DNA of 64,000 bases. It comes from Oreocharis arfaki. Taxonomy: Eukaryota > Chordata > Aves > Passeriformes > Paramythiidae. This document shows, one piece after another, positions 1-14,100 of the stretch. The position numbers were made by a program, and so were the translations under genes. The number at the start of each line of letters is the position of its first letter. Positions within the stretch are counted from its first letter, which is position 1. The stretch lies in the NCBI GenBank assembly GCA_013398015.1, contig VZRR01012944.1:248001-312000 (forward strand), written 5' to 3'. The notes beneath the pieces were generated by a model. It had not been told where the DNA came from, searched no databases, and saw nothing but the letters and a program-made list of their open reading frames with translations.

Positions 1-3000
1 GGTGATAGTCATGAGGGTTGGCATGGAAAAGCCACAGTTATATCTAATTATTTTTGGTGCTTAGACACCAGGGTCACTTAGAAATATCTACAAGGTCTAA
101 ACAGACTGAGTCAACAAGAACCAATCTCTTAGATAGGAGCGTTTGCATCACACTGGGGAGAGGATTGCGAACTTTGGTATTGTGGGCCAAATTTTTTCCT
201 CATGTCTTTTGGATTTGGTCTGTATATTTACGGTTCTCTGCGTATTTTGCTAATTAAATTCATAAATGTAGGTTTTTTCTCCCTCTGCCTATAATTGTAG
301 CCCTTTCTTAATCTCATTCTCTAACAAAAAGCATGGCAAAGAAATTGGTATAGTAAGAGTATTTTACTTCATCCTGCAGCTTTCAGTGTCTTGCCTGAAA
401 TGTATGAAGTTATTGTGCTATACAGAATTTTTGTTTATAGAAGATGATGATAAAAAACCTCAGAACTTGAGAAGAACAGTTTTTATTTTTAGCCCAGGAA
501 ATAAGACTGTGGGGGAATCAGCAAACCATACAAATCAGTAGACTGGAATTTTGTTATTTGCATTTATAAGAATATGTAAAGTGATAAATACGTCCTGGTG
601 GAAAAATAATGAAGATACTATTAAGCTTGCTTTCAGAAGTAAATGGTTGTTTCCAGTGAAGGACTGATGATCCATATTTGGGTCACATTTGGCTCATAGC
701 TGCAGAAAATGCATGCGAATTTATATCTGAATTAGATTTGGGGGGAGGGGAAAAACTCCCATTAGTATCTGAAACCTTGTAAAACTCTCTCCTGAGATAG
801 AGATATGTCTAAGTACAAACTACATATGTACATATAGTTATGATTGCTTGTGTTCGGTTGATTTACCAGCAAAGAATTGGGAACAAAGTAATAAACAAAG
901 CTGTGCATAGATCTTTTTTTTAAGCATTTTTTTTTTGTTGTTGTTCAATCCCCTATATTTTGTCAAACTGCAGTTTCATTGCTGGATAATATGGTAAAAA
1001 GATTCATTGTAAGGGTTATCTAACATTGGTGGTGTTGATGAATAGTTGCAATTAATACATTCCCTTAATTAGTCTGATACCCAGAAGATGCACCTGGCAG
1101 GTCATTTTAATACTACAATTGATTTATTGCTGCTAGAAATGATTTTACTAGCTATCTTCAGAGTGCACAATTAGAGAGGATTTCATTTTTTTTAATGCAT
1201 TTTCACTGAGGAATAAACATAAAAGGTCTATGTAACTCAGAACAAAGCAGCTATAATGTACTAATGGCTTATGGATTTTATTAATATTCAAGTAACATTA
1301 GAGTCAATTTTAGAGGACAGCAACTTATTTTCTGTATGAAGTATCTGTTTTTAGTATGAGTGTGCTTTTTTAAAAAAAAACAAAATAAACCTATGATATT
1401 TTAAATGAATTACTGTTATCATGTATGGGAAACCTTAAAAATGGTGAAATGGTAAAAATGTATCAATAGATGCTGCATGTGGTATATGTGTCAGATGTAC
1501 TGAGATTTAGGAAAAAACTATGTATAAATTATGTATATGTATTATATGTATTATATTTTTTGAATAGTGATGAAGTCCCTTTAAACAAAGAAACATTTTT
1601 CTGAGGTTACTATAACAATGCAACTGCATCAATCTGGGCTTAGCCTGTCATAAAAGTATCAACTTCAAGTTTTATATTTCTAAACCTGCTGTTAAAATTG
1701 ATCTTGAAATTAGCTTGTTCTGCCTTTTTTTCCCTTCACCTTACTGTGTTTTTCTCCATTTTTAGTGCTGCAGCAGACGGCATGGCTGCCTTTTGTTAGC
1801 CTCTCTGTGCACTAATATCACTGACACTACTGTGGAAACATCCAGCAAGCTCCCTTTCTACATCACAGGAAAAAAAAGGTTGTTCCTTCAGTAACAACTT
1901 GTTAACTCCTGAGTCTTTTAAAAACTACTTTTTTCATCTGTATTCTAAATGAAAAAATGTTTTCCCTGATGGGTAGTGGTGGCACAGAGGCAGTAGGGAC
2001 AGACAAAACTGTTCAGGGTTTGGACTGTCTGTTGCTTGTATGCTCAAAGTTTTAAGTAAAAACACACTGAATTTGTTCATGCAGCAAATGCAAGGTTGCC
2101 CTTTATGTTTTAGGCTACTCTAGATTTGCCCAAGCTTTATCTGTCTTCCAAATATCTTTGGCTCTTCCTGAGACTTGAGGGGCCAAACCTGATATGCCAA
2201 GTGCATCTCCATAATCTTTAACGTGGCATTCGGGTGTGGGGACACAAACTGTGCTCTCAGCCTTGGCATCTGGAGTTGAGTGATCTGGAAGCGAGGGTCT
2301 ATTTTTTTCAAAAGCTCTAGTAGAATAACTCCTGACCTCGCAATAAATGTGCGAGAAAATAATTATAGTTCAGTAATTATGGGTGGTATTTAGCCTGATG
2401 TGTTATTCTACATCACTTCAGAGTGCATGCAAGGTGCCATATAGAAAAAATAAGAAAGCATTCCCCTTCACCTTTGAATCTTCTGATCCACTTTCAATAT
2501 GACCTAAAAAATGGCATTGAGCTCCAAAATAAAGTAGGAAATTGTTACTAAACAAGGATGTTATTTATAGCACAGTTAAGACTTGGTTCGAGCCTGCCTG
2601 CACTCAAGGTCCAAGTCTGGGATCTCTGCTTTGAAAAAATGTAGCCCAGAATGATGGAAATTCTCTGTTATTATGACTAAAATGTTCTGGGCAAATACAT
2701 GTGTTGTTTTTAACTAGAGTTGCTGGTGATTCTATGAGGAATGCTTGACAAGAATCTCAGCAGCTTTGCAGACAACCTGTCCTGAGGGCCAGGCAAATAC
2801 AGTGGGTGAAACGGGGAGACTTCTCGCTAGCAGTGTGGGTTTGAACAACTCCTAAGGGAAGGAGGAGGGTATTTTGGAGGTGACAATAAAATTGTGATAG
2901 CAAGAGATTGTCTACAAGGCATGCTGTAAGTAATGTCAAGACTTTCAAACGCTATCTTGGGAGACTTGGTGAAAACATTCAAAGTTGTACCTGTGTCACA

Positions 3001-6000
3001 GCCAGATCAAAAGGACTATCCACCGTCCGTGGTTTTTTTGAGACTCAGGAAGAGGGAAGTGCTTGACATTCATCAGGGAATCCAGAGTAGATGAAGGTGA
3101 AGCGATCAGTGATTATGAGTGACTTCAAGGAGTTTCAGTTAAACAGAAATCACTTCCTTTCAGTTTAGATGACAGGGAAGCTGATGGATATTAGAAATAT
3201 TCTGAATAATAAGGTCAGAATATGGATGCTCTACACAGGGGGCACAGGTTAAAGTTGAAAAAGAGCTAAAAAATAAGTTAAGGTATAAGGTAAAGTAGCA
3301 TGGAGATAATACCCCTGAATGTTTAGGTTTTGGTTTTGGCTTTTTTGTTCCACAGCAAAAAGTTCTACTGGGGCATTTGTTTTTATTTTTTCTTTTTTTT
3401 TTTCCCTGGCTCAGATTCTCGTTAGATTTGATACCTAAGGTGTAACAAAAAGCCTTTGGATGCATTATATTCTGGAAGCTGTTTGTTGAAAACTGTCTCA
3501 TCAAGTATTTCTGTTGTGAAAACACTATGTAGTCTTTTAATCTTTGTGGAGTTCCCAGAGGTTTTTCTAAAATTAGGACTTAAACTAGTTTATTTGAAAT
3601 AGTGTATAATGGTGTGTAAATATAATTTAGCTTTAGTTTTTTAAGGCCTAAAACTACTTAATGCAACATGTATGAAAAAGTATAAAACAATAACATCTTA
3701 TTCAAAATAAAACCCTTCAAAATATTTGATATAAAACAAAAAGAACACAAGCATTTCCAGCTGCAAAGTTAACATCAACATACATATGGTGTGGGGTTTT
3801 TTTTAGTTTTATTTTGTTTTGTTTAGTTTCTCAGGGATTTTAGTGAAGATTTAAAATTATCATAGGTCTCGGTGCAGTTTGTTTGCTCCCCACAAAAGCA
3901 GAGATGATTTTTATTGACCAATCTTTGATCCAAGAGATTAAAGAAAGTACTGTAAGAGCAGTGAAAAGGATAACACTGTGGGGGTCAATAGGCTTACTGC
4001 TACTTGGAAATGAAAGTGAAGCATTCCATTGGGAGAGGGGGCAATTTAGCATTCATAGGGAATGAATGGGAACTTGAGAGTTTTCCCTTTCCTTTTTTTT
4101 AAAATTTTATTTTTAAGAGAAGAAAAATTATTCATCTTGCTTACAGGTTTCTCCATGACTTAATACCATGGCCATAATATGAGGTCATTTAGAGGGCACT
4201 AGATTCACCCAGCACAATTCTGCACAACGCTTTTTAGCCCAAATGGCCTGGCTGTCACATACTCACTTCTTGATTGAAACGTTTCTGGTAGACTTTTGGA
4301 ATGCAGTCTGAGAGCTTAGTGACTCAATATTTTCAACATGAATACATTTTCTATCTCATAGAAAGTTTCTATGAACTACTGCAGAGTTAATGTGTCTTTC
4401 TGTTGTTTCTTGAAGTGCTGTGAACTTTACACAAATCTGGTAAAATTGCACGAGTCAAAAGGGAATGAAAGTCCTAGCTTGATACAGTTTTATGTTTTAT
4501 GGCATCATCATCATCATGGCCCTTTTTTATGAGGGTATCAAAATGCCTGCTGAAAAGAAAATTTTTCTTCTTGAAATAGCCATTAATACCCCTTTCTTTT
4601 CATGATGTGTGTTGTTTTTCCTGCATTTTTTTCTTTTTTTCCTTTCTTGTCCAGGCAGTAAAATTTTTGTCTTCCTTTCCACTGTGGAGAATAAGTGCAG
4701 GAAGAACAACAGCTGGTATGACTTTGATTGGGGATGTGCTGAAGTGCTTTTGTTTACAGAATATTCAGAGACACATGAGGCCTGGCAGAGTATTTGTGCC
4801 ATGCTTCTTCCCATCTTTGAAAAATTGCCAAAGAAATCTGATTGAAATTGGCCAAGTTGTATTTATTTTGCTGTTTTCCAGAGACAGGTTTGCAGGCTTA
4901 GACCATTTTAACTTTTTATTGAGTTTCCTGCTGGCAAATAATAGATCATTAACTGATTTTAAGAGGAAAGGGGGCTCAGAAAGTTCTCGGAAAGCTTCTT
5001 GAGTCCTATGAATCTATGCAAGATATTGCTGACACATCCAGTCATTTCACCCAGAAGACTGATTTGCTTCGTCACAAGGAATATCCATAGTTAATTTAGC
5101 TGGTCACAGCTTGTGAAACTTGGCTTTTTTGCTGGTGCAATGTGAAGTAAACATTCCTTTACTCCAAAATCAGAAAACACCTGTCTCTGCTTCTAGCAGT
5201 CTCCTGAAGCACTGATGGAAAGGTAATACTACCAAGAGCAATGGCAGAATGCCCATGGACCTATCAGAAAGTGTGACTCTTACTAATTTATTTACTTATA
5301 GGAATTTCCTGCGGACTAGTGACTTTGGGTATTTTGGTAATCATATAAGAAATAGACTTAAACCGATTATTGAAATTCATTAAATATTGAGATAAAATGC
5401 GTGTTATGTTTACAATCAGGCAATGTGAGTTTTTTACAGTTCATTTCCTGTTTGCAAGTGGTTCTTTGCAACATTAGCTATGTTCTTGAAATTCTGTGCT
5501 GAAACGTATGTTTTTATATACCTGCTTTATGTTAGGTTTTCTACAAAATCATCACCAGCCCTGTTGTTATTCACTATTTGGTCATGGCTGGGTGTGGGCG
5601 TTCTTGGGTTTTGTTTTCTTTTTTATGCATCCCTGACCTTGACTATTCAGGAACTTGTAGTACTTCATTTCATTAATAGGCACTGATGTGTCAAAGAGTG
5701 TTTTCAATTAGAGCACGGTGTGAAAATCAAGCATTCTGAAATTTTACAATCCATATTTACTCCCTTCTCTTATTAATTCTTAGATTCTATTCTCTAAACT
5801 TACACCTTTTTCCTGATTCTTTTTCTGTAGGGTAACTTGCATGTTCTCCATCTCTTAGCTGTGGCAATGTAAAACTAAAAGTATAGACTTGACTGAATTC
5901 TAAAGTTTCAGAAACAAGAAGAGAAGTAGAATGAATCCCAAATGTACTATGGAAAAACAGAGCCCTCTTGATACAGAAGGACCCACCTTTTTGAATGCTG

Positions 6001-6221
6001 CAGTCTTGGGGTGATGTTTAGTGAATCTGGCACTGCTGCACAGTAGTATATTCAGGAGCAGGAAAGACCCCAAGTGTAGCAATCAGGATTAAGGCTTTTA
6101 TTGGAAATTTAAGAAGTGAAATGACTTCTGTACTCAATGCTGTGTTCTGGCATAATGGACAGGAGGCGGTATTAAATTTTGTCTGCCCTGAAATCACAAT
6201 ATTTTTGTATTTTCTCCAGCA
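1..6221. other. Unique AT-rich non-coding DNA, no gene seen
   Basis: Open frames here are at most about 130 codons, overlap on both strands, and are dominated by Phe, Leu, Ser and Lys, as expected from T-rich and A-rich DNA. The longest, at 4607-5002 on the + strand, follows a pyrimidine tract ending in CAG and so resembles a splice acceptor. Its translation matches no family I know, and a second frame is open over the same bases. Small simple repeats occur: an ATC repeat at 4503-4517 and a TATGTATTA-like AT-rich stretch near 1520-1562. I see no RNA gene, CpG island or transposon that I can name. Confidence 0.6.
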
Positions 6222-6350
6222 TCTAAAGTTTTTTTTAAAAAGGTGCTGCTGTTGGTTGGTTGGGGTATTTTGTTTGTTTGGTTGGTTTTTTTTCTGGTTT
6301 TTTTTCCTTTGTTTGTTTGGGTTTTTGTTTTTAAATTTTTTTTAAATTTT
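6222..6350. repeat. T/G-rich simple-sequence tract
   Basis: The + strand is nearly all T and G, built from repeated GGTT, GTTT and TTTGG words between runs of seven to nine Ts, and it ends in a T-run/A-run alternation. It encodes nothing plausible: the frame open across it is a string of Phe, Leu, Trp and Gly. Similar tracts recur at 24703-24832, 42600-42650 and 49128-49235. They are most simply expanded low-complexity DNA. An ancient, mutated poly(A) tail on the opposite strand is an alternative, but no element body is recognisable next to it. Confidence 0.7.
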
Positions 6351-7621
6351 GGAGACAAACTGTATATGAAAGCTTGTAAAACATCTGTGTAAGATTTCTG
6401 CTGTGTTCACAATTAATGGGCATGTTTTTTAAGATAATTTGTTACTTGGAGTAGGTTTTGTTAACATTAGGCATGTTCCTGAAATTCTAGTGTGATCCAC
6501 AGCTATCCAAAAAAGAAAAATTTTAAGTTAATAGTGCAGATTTTTCTGGGGAACTTCGTTACTAATCTCTGATTTGTGCAAAAACAAACAAACAAGCTTT
6601 TTTTTTTTTTTAGTATATTTTGAATTCAAGGCCTATAGATTTTCCTTGATGCAAAATATAGGGTTTTGGCTATGACGAACTGAAGGATATACTGAGTGTT
6701 ATCAAAAATGTCCATTTTTGGTTTCCAATTCAAAACTACATGACTTAATTTAAGCAATACAAAAGAGAGATAAGAGTGTTAGATTGAGCTAACTGGATAT
6801 TGTCAGGAATTGTGAAAGACGCAGAAAGTAAGGGAAGGATATCACTGAAAACAAACAAAAAACTACGTGGAAAATATTGCACACTGGTTTCCTTCTTCTG
6901 TTTTTCTTATTACAGTGAAACCTTTAGGTACCGAAGGTTTGCTGGTTCTAAGTGCCGACAGCAGCTGACATAAATTCTGTCCTGGAAATTTGCAGTCTAG
7001 TCAGTTTTGGTCCTTGTCTTTCAGCTTGCATCCTTCCACTCAGGGACACGAGTTTGGTTGCCATACTTCATTTAATTGTAGTTTTTTTATATTTAATCAT
7101 TAGGTTGTCACCAAAAGTATATCCTCAAGGGAATGAGAGATACTATGAAAAGGTCAAACCAAAGTGATCAGGGCTTAGTTTAGAAATCTATACTTGTTAT
7201 TTCAGTTGGTGTGAAACTTCACACGCTAAGGTGGGGAGGTTGGATTTTTTTTTTTTTTTTTAATTTTTCCCAGTCTCTAATTTTCACAGGTATTTCTTTT
7301 TCAAGCAGGCCTTACTTCTAAGTTTTCCTAGGCTCTTTGGCAGATGTAGTGCCGTGTGTGTTTGGCAATTTGGTATTCACATTTCGGTATCCCACATTCT
7401 GTACAAGGTGGTGAGGAAAAAAAGGAGTACCTTTGAATGATCTGCAGGATTATGATCAATTAAATTCTGAGAGATTCGATACGTAGTATAGACAATATTG
7501 ATATGGCAAATGTATCTTGGAGTTGCCTTAGTGGAGTGGGCATGAGGTGGGGGAGGAGAGGAGTGTTGCTGCTCTGAAACTGAGTCCTTTAGGCTGTCAA
7601 CTTCAACCAAATTAAAAAATG
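6351..7621. other. Unique AT-rich non-coding DNA with a T17 run
   Basis: No gene is visible. A T17 homopolymer lies at 7245-7261. A perfect 8-bp inverted repeat with a 2-base spacer lies at 6703-6720 (CAAAAATG, TC, CATTTTTG). The end of this segment, from about 7560, has a GAGTCCTTTAGG word. The same kind of word recurs inside the tandem repeat that follows, so the repeat may begin earlier than 7622 in a more decayed form. Confidence 0.5.
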
Positions 7622-8140
7622 TGTGCCAGCCTTAAGTTGGCACGCTTGAGTTCACTTCACTCCAGTCAATGAGGCACCTTAGCGCAGTAAGCACAATAGA
7701 GACAAAGAGATGCCTTGCAACTGTCAGAGAGAGAAAAGAGTCCTTTGAGATGAAATGTTAACATAAGAAGTGAAAATGGTTTGTGGTAGTCTCAAGCTGG
7801 CTCTTTTGGGTTCACTTTCCTATAGTTACTGAACTATAGTGCTGTACCTTAACAGAGGAGTCTCAATAAAATTAGAAAGATATCCTAAAAAGGACAGAAG
7901 ACGAGAGAGAGTAAAAGAGAGCGAGAGAGATGGAGAGTTCTTTTGATAAGGAGCTTAACAAAAGTGGAAAAAATGGTTTATGTGAATGTTAGTTTTCATG
8001 GCAGTCTCAAGCTGACACTTGGGCTCCCTTTATTACAGTCAGTAAGCTACTTTAGCAAACAAAGGAGAATGGAGAGAAGGATGGCTGGAAACAGCAGAGA
8101 AAGGGAGAGAAAAAGAGACCTCTTTGACAGCATCTAACAC
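7622..8140. repeat. Degenerate three-unit tandem repeat, family not recognised
   Basis: Three diverged copies of one sequence lie head to tail: about 7622-7782, 7783-7979 and 7980-8140. Each has the same order of parts. First comes an AGTCTCAAGCTGG-like word (degenerate in copy 1, clear at 7788 and 8003). Next is a CTTGGGTTCACTTTCC-like word. Then follows a segment ending in a CACCTTA, TACCTTA or ACTTTA word (near 7675, 7844 and 8048). After that comes a purine-rich GAGAGAGA stretch, then a word close to GAGTCCTTTGA or GAGTTCTTTTGA, and then (clear in copies 1 and 2) AAGTGAAAAATGGTTT. Spacing between matching points is about 170 bp (copy 1 to 2) and 205-215 bp (copy 2 to 3). The middle copy is longer because its GA tract is expanded (7900-7936). 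No copy has an intact reading frame. It could be a local minisatellite-like duplication or three fragments of an unnamed repeat. Confidence 0.7.
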
Positions 8141-11100
8141 AACATGAAATCTCTGCCTCTGTTTCCATTTTTTAAATGTTTTTTGTAAGGCAGAGAGAAA
8201 CACAAATAGTTGAATCTTTGTGAAGATACTTTATAGATAATGAAACAAATGCTGAGATTTTAAATTTGCTTAAGCAACATAGCAGCTTGATTGGGCTCAA
8301 TTGGGCAAGGGCTGTGAATTCCCTTCTTATCTCTCTAAAAACATTTTTTTTCCAGCATGCTGCTTTCAGAAATTAATAAATAGCATCCAATCTAGGAAAT
8401 TCTACAGTAGTGTTGAATTCATTTAAAATCCTCTTTATGTATAGAAATGTGTGGAAAAAAGTAACTAGAATTAGAGATGTGGATTTTTTAATATGGTGTT
8501 GAGTAGTGCTGAAAACTAAATGGGTTCTGGCTTATATATGCATTGGGTAGCTGATGAGTGAGTCTGCCTTTCTAAACAGGTGAAAGAAAATTTCTTTCTT
8601 TTCTCTGCATGTAATCCAGTCCTTTGGTTTTAATTATTCAATACAGTCTAATCTTTCAAATTTTAGGTATTGAAGTTACAACCTTTTAGGTCTCTGTCTC
8701 ATTGGAAAGGAAATACATTTGATTAGCTTCCACAAATTTAAGCTTTGCAAGGTGAATATGAAAGTAAAGAAGATTTCAGGCCTTTTGTACCTGATAGGTA
8801 ACTATATGAGGTAAACTAAACCATACCCATCAAAGCTGTAATTAAAAGACTCGTGAAGATTGGCATATTTTGAACATCATCTATTCACCATGAAATAGGC
8901 CATTAGATATCTGGCTGACAAATGTTTTCATTCTGAACCTAATGTGCACTGCTCATATGTCATCTGCAAATTCTGTAGAGGCACACTTTGGAAAGGAAGG
9001 GAAGTCACAGTTGCAAATTATTCTTGCCCTCCATTAGGCAAATCGTCAACTTTGTAGAATCAATAGAAGATTCTTTATAATATACAAATTGGTATCTAGC
9101 CATGAGCAAAAGCAATGGGACAGCCAAGGATGGAACTTAATTAGAGAGCAGAACTTGCTTTTAACAATATTGGATATAATGAAGATGCAGTGCTAAGCAA
9201 ACAGCATTGAAGTTTTCAACATCTTCATAATTTTGTAATGTAAAATCCATGGCACTCCAACTCTGCTCAGTTTTTTTAATGAAATTTCTATATGTAGAGA
9301 AATTACTTCTCATAGCTAAATGTGAATCTATTAAACAAGATGATTAAGTTTATAAAACTATTCTATACTGACATGATACTGTTCAATACTATAGTCTGCA
9401 ATAAATAGATTAACAAACACAGTATTTGCAGATGGACAGGAGGGTAAGAAAAAAGCGACTGTGAACGAATCTGTCTGGTTTTTTGTAAATTGTTCAGTTG
9501 AGCATTATGTTCTTTCATATTGCATGATTGTTCATTGAAGTCATGTGATACCTTTTCTGCTCTGTAATGAGCTAGTCTGAAATGTTTGAACATTAGTTTA
9601 ACATGTAAAAAATTCCATTATTTAATAGGATAAAATTTAATTCACAATAAGAGTAATGAAACTTCCGCAATTCAAAGTTTTTCATTTATATCCTTCTGTA
9701 GATCAAATATTCAAAACCAACATAGAAGATACTAGAAAATCTACTGAAATTGCCAATTCTTATTGGAAAAAGTATTTACTATATTCACTAATATTCAATG
9801 AAAACCTGCATTTTTCCCTGACACCGGCATTTAAGTTACTTTGTTCTGATGGCTCTTTGAAAGCCTCTGTTAAAGACTGGAGATAGCAGAGGATTGAATT
9901 CTATGATTAGATTATAGACAAGAATTAAAATAACCTTGTATCTGGACCCTATAGAAGATGGTGTTTTGTGTATCTGCAACCTGGCCAACATTAGTCAGAA
10001 TGTGGAGAGCAGTTAGACAAAAATTAGTGAAGAAAACAGCACTTCTTTCAGCAGGGAAAGTGTGTTCTTGTGTTTCAGATTAACAGTGATTCTTTAGTTT
10101 TAAAGCTGACTGTGATGTTCACAAGGCGTTGCCATATATCCACAGGGCTAGGCAGCAGCACTTGTGACCAGTCTTCTCTTGTTTGTTTTGTTACTAATCC
10201 CTTAAATTGTGACAACACTCTGGACTGACTTTGCATTAGCTCATTCAGCGCTGAAAAATGGAACCATTTAACTTGTGCTGGATGAAGAAAAAAGAGTGGG
10301 AACTATACAACTATTCAAAAAATAAAAGAATAGAACCAAAAAGGAGAAAATTGGAGAACAGTGAAACAAAGGAATAAGAGATGAAAAGAGGCTGGAGAAG
10401 GAAAGAAAAAAGCTGGTTATTGCACGAAAAAGAGAAATTCTCTTGTCAAGCCTAGCAGTACTGGTCCTGCATTTTGGAGTTCCATAAATTCTTCTGTAGA
10501 TTTTTATTTATACCCATTTTGACTTGATGAATTACTCAGCCCCCAAATTCAGGTGATTTGAGAGAGCAGATCCAAAGCAATCAAGTTATTAATTACCTGT
10601 AATATGAAAACAATAAATTTTAATTGGTAATGGTAAAAACAGGTGGCAAGAGTAAACTTTTAGCATTAAATTAAAATATTTTTTTTCTGCCTTGCTAATG
10701 TGGTGGTTTGTGTGTGTGAGAGACAGACTGACATCCATCTGCTTGGACTACAGAGACTACTTTGAAAGAATATGCAGCATACTAAATGGTCACCTCAAGA
10801 ACCAGCACTTCTGTTTAGCATTATTGTGTGACATCCAGTTTTGTAAGCTACGGAAAGACAGACCCCCAGACAGTTCATGTAAATTATGTTAATGATTACT
10901 GTCCACTCTCTGTCAACACCAGTACTGATAGTGCTACCCTTGCATCATGAAATCAATTCTTCCTTTGCTTCTAGTCTCTTTGTAAAGATCCTTAAGGTGA
11001 AACCACATCAGAAAGCAGCCTCTCCCTCTCCTTCCCCTGTATATTTTGAGTGATGATTGTTTCTGATGTGAAGGCTCTAGATCTTCAAATTGGATTTGCT

Positions 11101-14100
11101 GTCAATGTGTCCTTTTCCAAGAAAGTGATTGTGCTTGTCAAAGACACAGTTTTAGTGTCTAGGTGGAATGGATAAAATTCCAGGGGTTTAAGGTACCTTC
11201 TCTTGGCTGCTTTGCTTTTCATTTTATGATCAACTGTATCTCTCAAGAGAAAGTACATTGAGTTACTGTTGATGCGTATATTATGTTAGGTGCAATGCTT
11301 AGAGAACAACTTTTCTACTTGTAAGGAAGGCAAGAGAGGACTATGGATAACAGTCAGGAGTGATAGAACTAAAAGACCCATTTTTGTTTCACCTAATACT
11401 AGCATAATGGAGAGGGAATGTCTGTCTGGTAACCCAGGTCTGCTGCATGATAGTTCATTTTTGGCTGGGCCATAATCAAGCTGTCTTATGTGTGCAGCCG
11501 CTTGTCTGTGTCTGTATCCTGCTACTGTATAATGTCCAACCTGAACTAATACAGCTGGAGCAGATGCTAAATGACTGTATCTAAGTCACTTGTGTCCTAT
11601 TTTACACTTCACTTCATGATCTGTGTGAGGCTCTGTGAACATTTGATATTCATTTTAGAGTCTCACCATATGCCCTCACATTTATAGGCTATAAATCTAC
11701 AATCAACTACGCTGTTGATATTGGCATTACTTCTCTCAGCTGCATATGTGAAAGAAAGCATTTGGAAATAACCTTTATGACTAAATGTGCTTACATGAAT
11801 GACTACTAAAGAGTCTAAAATGTTGTTTCATGTAACACTCTACCAATGGGCAGAAAAAAGAAAATGGGGAGCTAATTAAAGTTATTGGATACTTCATGTA
11901 AACTTCAGTGAGAGTTGCACGCCCATGCACTCTATTCACAAGGTTTGAAACAAAATCTCCAAATGTGTGCATGGAACTCTTTTATTACTGCATAACTTCC
12001 TGGAGGAAAAAGAATTATTTAAAAAGCCTTTCAGTATTGACTTTCTTTTAAGAAAGAGTCCTTTTGGCTGTGGCAGAAAGGAAGAAGCTCCGTTATTTCC
12101 TATGTGTTCCCTTCTCACTGGATAGTCAAACACCCTACGCTTATCTATTCTTTATTCTGAAGTTCTTTGATAAACAGCTCTTCTTCCCTTCCTGTTTTCT
12201 TGTGTCCGAAGTAAAAGGTTTGTTAAAATGCTAGTTTCAGTTCTCTGTCCCCCTCCTGCTCCATTAAACACACGATATATCATTTCAGGTTATTGGAAAG
12301 TCTCCATAGATTTCTTCATTACTAGCAATCATTGCAATGAAATGGGGAGTTTATGCCTCTCTGAGCAGACTTCTGTAAGTAACACTCCAGCCAGCAGGCA
12401 GTTATCCTAATTTTCAGTTGGTTTTAGGCTGCAGCTTCCTTTTGCAGTTTAATGCTTGTGCTTTCTACTGTGGTCAGAGCATGGCTTGGTCACCCAAGGT
12501 GAGCTTTGTATTGTGGGGTAGTAGTAACGCACAGTATAAATATGAAGAAATTGCTTTGCCATTTTGTTTCCCAGAATGTTCCAGGAAATGGGTTTTAATA
12601 CTGGCAACCTCTCTGAAATACTGTCAGGATTAATAGACTGCTGAAAAATGCTATTCATGTAAATAAGGTAGATCATGTTATGCATCAAAGGCCTCTTCTC
12701 GAAGGAGCATGTGATTAATCTTTACTTACATGAATAGCTGTGCTGATTCCAGTAGGTTATGGTATAGGTGCATGGCAATATCCAGCTGCATATGATTAGG
12801 TTATTTGCAACAATACTTTTCACATGAATTCTTTCTTCCTCTGTCTCTTTAAGAAATTGAATCTTCATTGACTTACAGCTGACTGTATTGGATTCATAAA
12901 ATAGTCTTTCACTTCTCTCTGGGTATATGCTGTATCATGAATTGTCTCCTTAGAGACAGCAGGCCACCTCATTATGGTTACAATAGACAAATTCCTAAGC
13001 ATGTGGTCTGCTTTTATGGCCTTGACTTGTACGTCTTTTACCTTAGAGACTTGCCACTCATGTTGACACAGATTTGTTGTGTGTGATGAAGTGATAAAAT
13101 CAATGAAGAGGACACATGTGCTTCTCTAGCTTTTAGAAAGACTTTGTTATTTATTGTTTATTGTTGTAAGTTAAATCTCCTCAACAATTTTCTGCAAAGG
13201 TACATTTACTTTTTGGGTTTTTTTTATTCTGCCTGCAGCTTAGAAGTGGCTCTTAGTGCATACCATATGTGTTAGCTTTGTAAAAGTTCCACTGGTAAAT
13301 GGAGTGAATAGAAATGTATATGTCTTGGTAAGAACAATACCCAAGCAGTGCGGGAGAAGCATTAAATAAACAATTTTAGAAAAATAAGCAACCTGAATGC
13401 CAAGCATTCCGTTGTTATTCCTATCATATTTCTGCCCCCCAAGACACATCGCTATTTAGAAGGATATAGAGACCCAAAAAATTACTCTAATTTAATTTTA
13501 ATTATTGTTTTAAGACCTACAGGTAACCAGAAAAATGTTACTATGGCAAGGGCTGGAGGAAAACATGTTTTCTGAGGAAGCTGAAAGTCAATGGTACTCA
13601 TAATTCCAGGCAGCTGAGAACAATACACAGCAGTTAGATTTGTCAATGCCAAAAGTAAATTTATTGAAAAAAATCTAGAATCGGCTGAGTTATAGAAACT
13701 ATGCTACAGGCAGCAGCAGTATGGCCATAGAGAGTTTTACCAACCAACCTTTAATAGAATTGAAGTTCAGTTACACGTAAGTTCAGATTGGAAAAGAACT
13801 TTTATGGAAAGTATATTTTATAAAAAATTCAATGTTACCCAAGTATTTTTAGGATGAGAAACCCTATGCTATTACAAGCATTTGTAGGATTAAGTATCTC
13901 AGTCCATAGTTTTTTGTTTTACATGTTCCTTGAGTCATTTCCCCTGATTTCTCAGATGTAAGAAACAAGGGGACAAGTTATTTGGAAGCATTTACAGTCA
14001 ACCTAGGTTGGTGAGAGTCCCATTCATTTGGTGAAATAAGAGTAGCTGTTAGCATTTTGTTGTTATTTGCAAATATTTTAAAGTTTTTTATAGAATAAGG

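Noticed and set aside
4607..5002. A possible exon after a pyrimidine tract and CAG
   Set aside because: Two frames are open over the same bases, neither matches a known family, and no partner exon or donor site with support is visible.
6912..6960. TACAGTGAAACC word resembling the start of a Tigger/pogo-type DNA transposon terminal repeat
   Set aside because: No matching inverted end was found downstream and no transposase remnant is visible. The similarity is limited to about ten bases.
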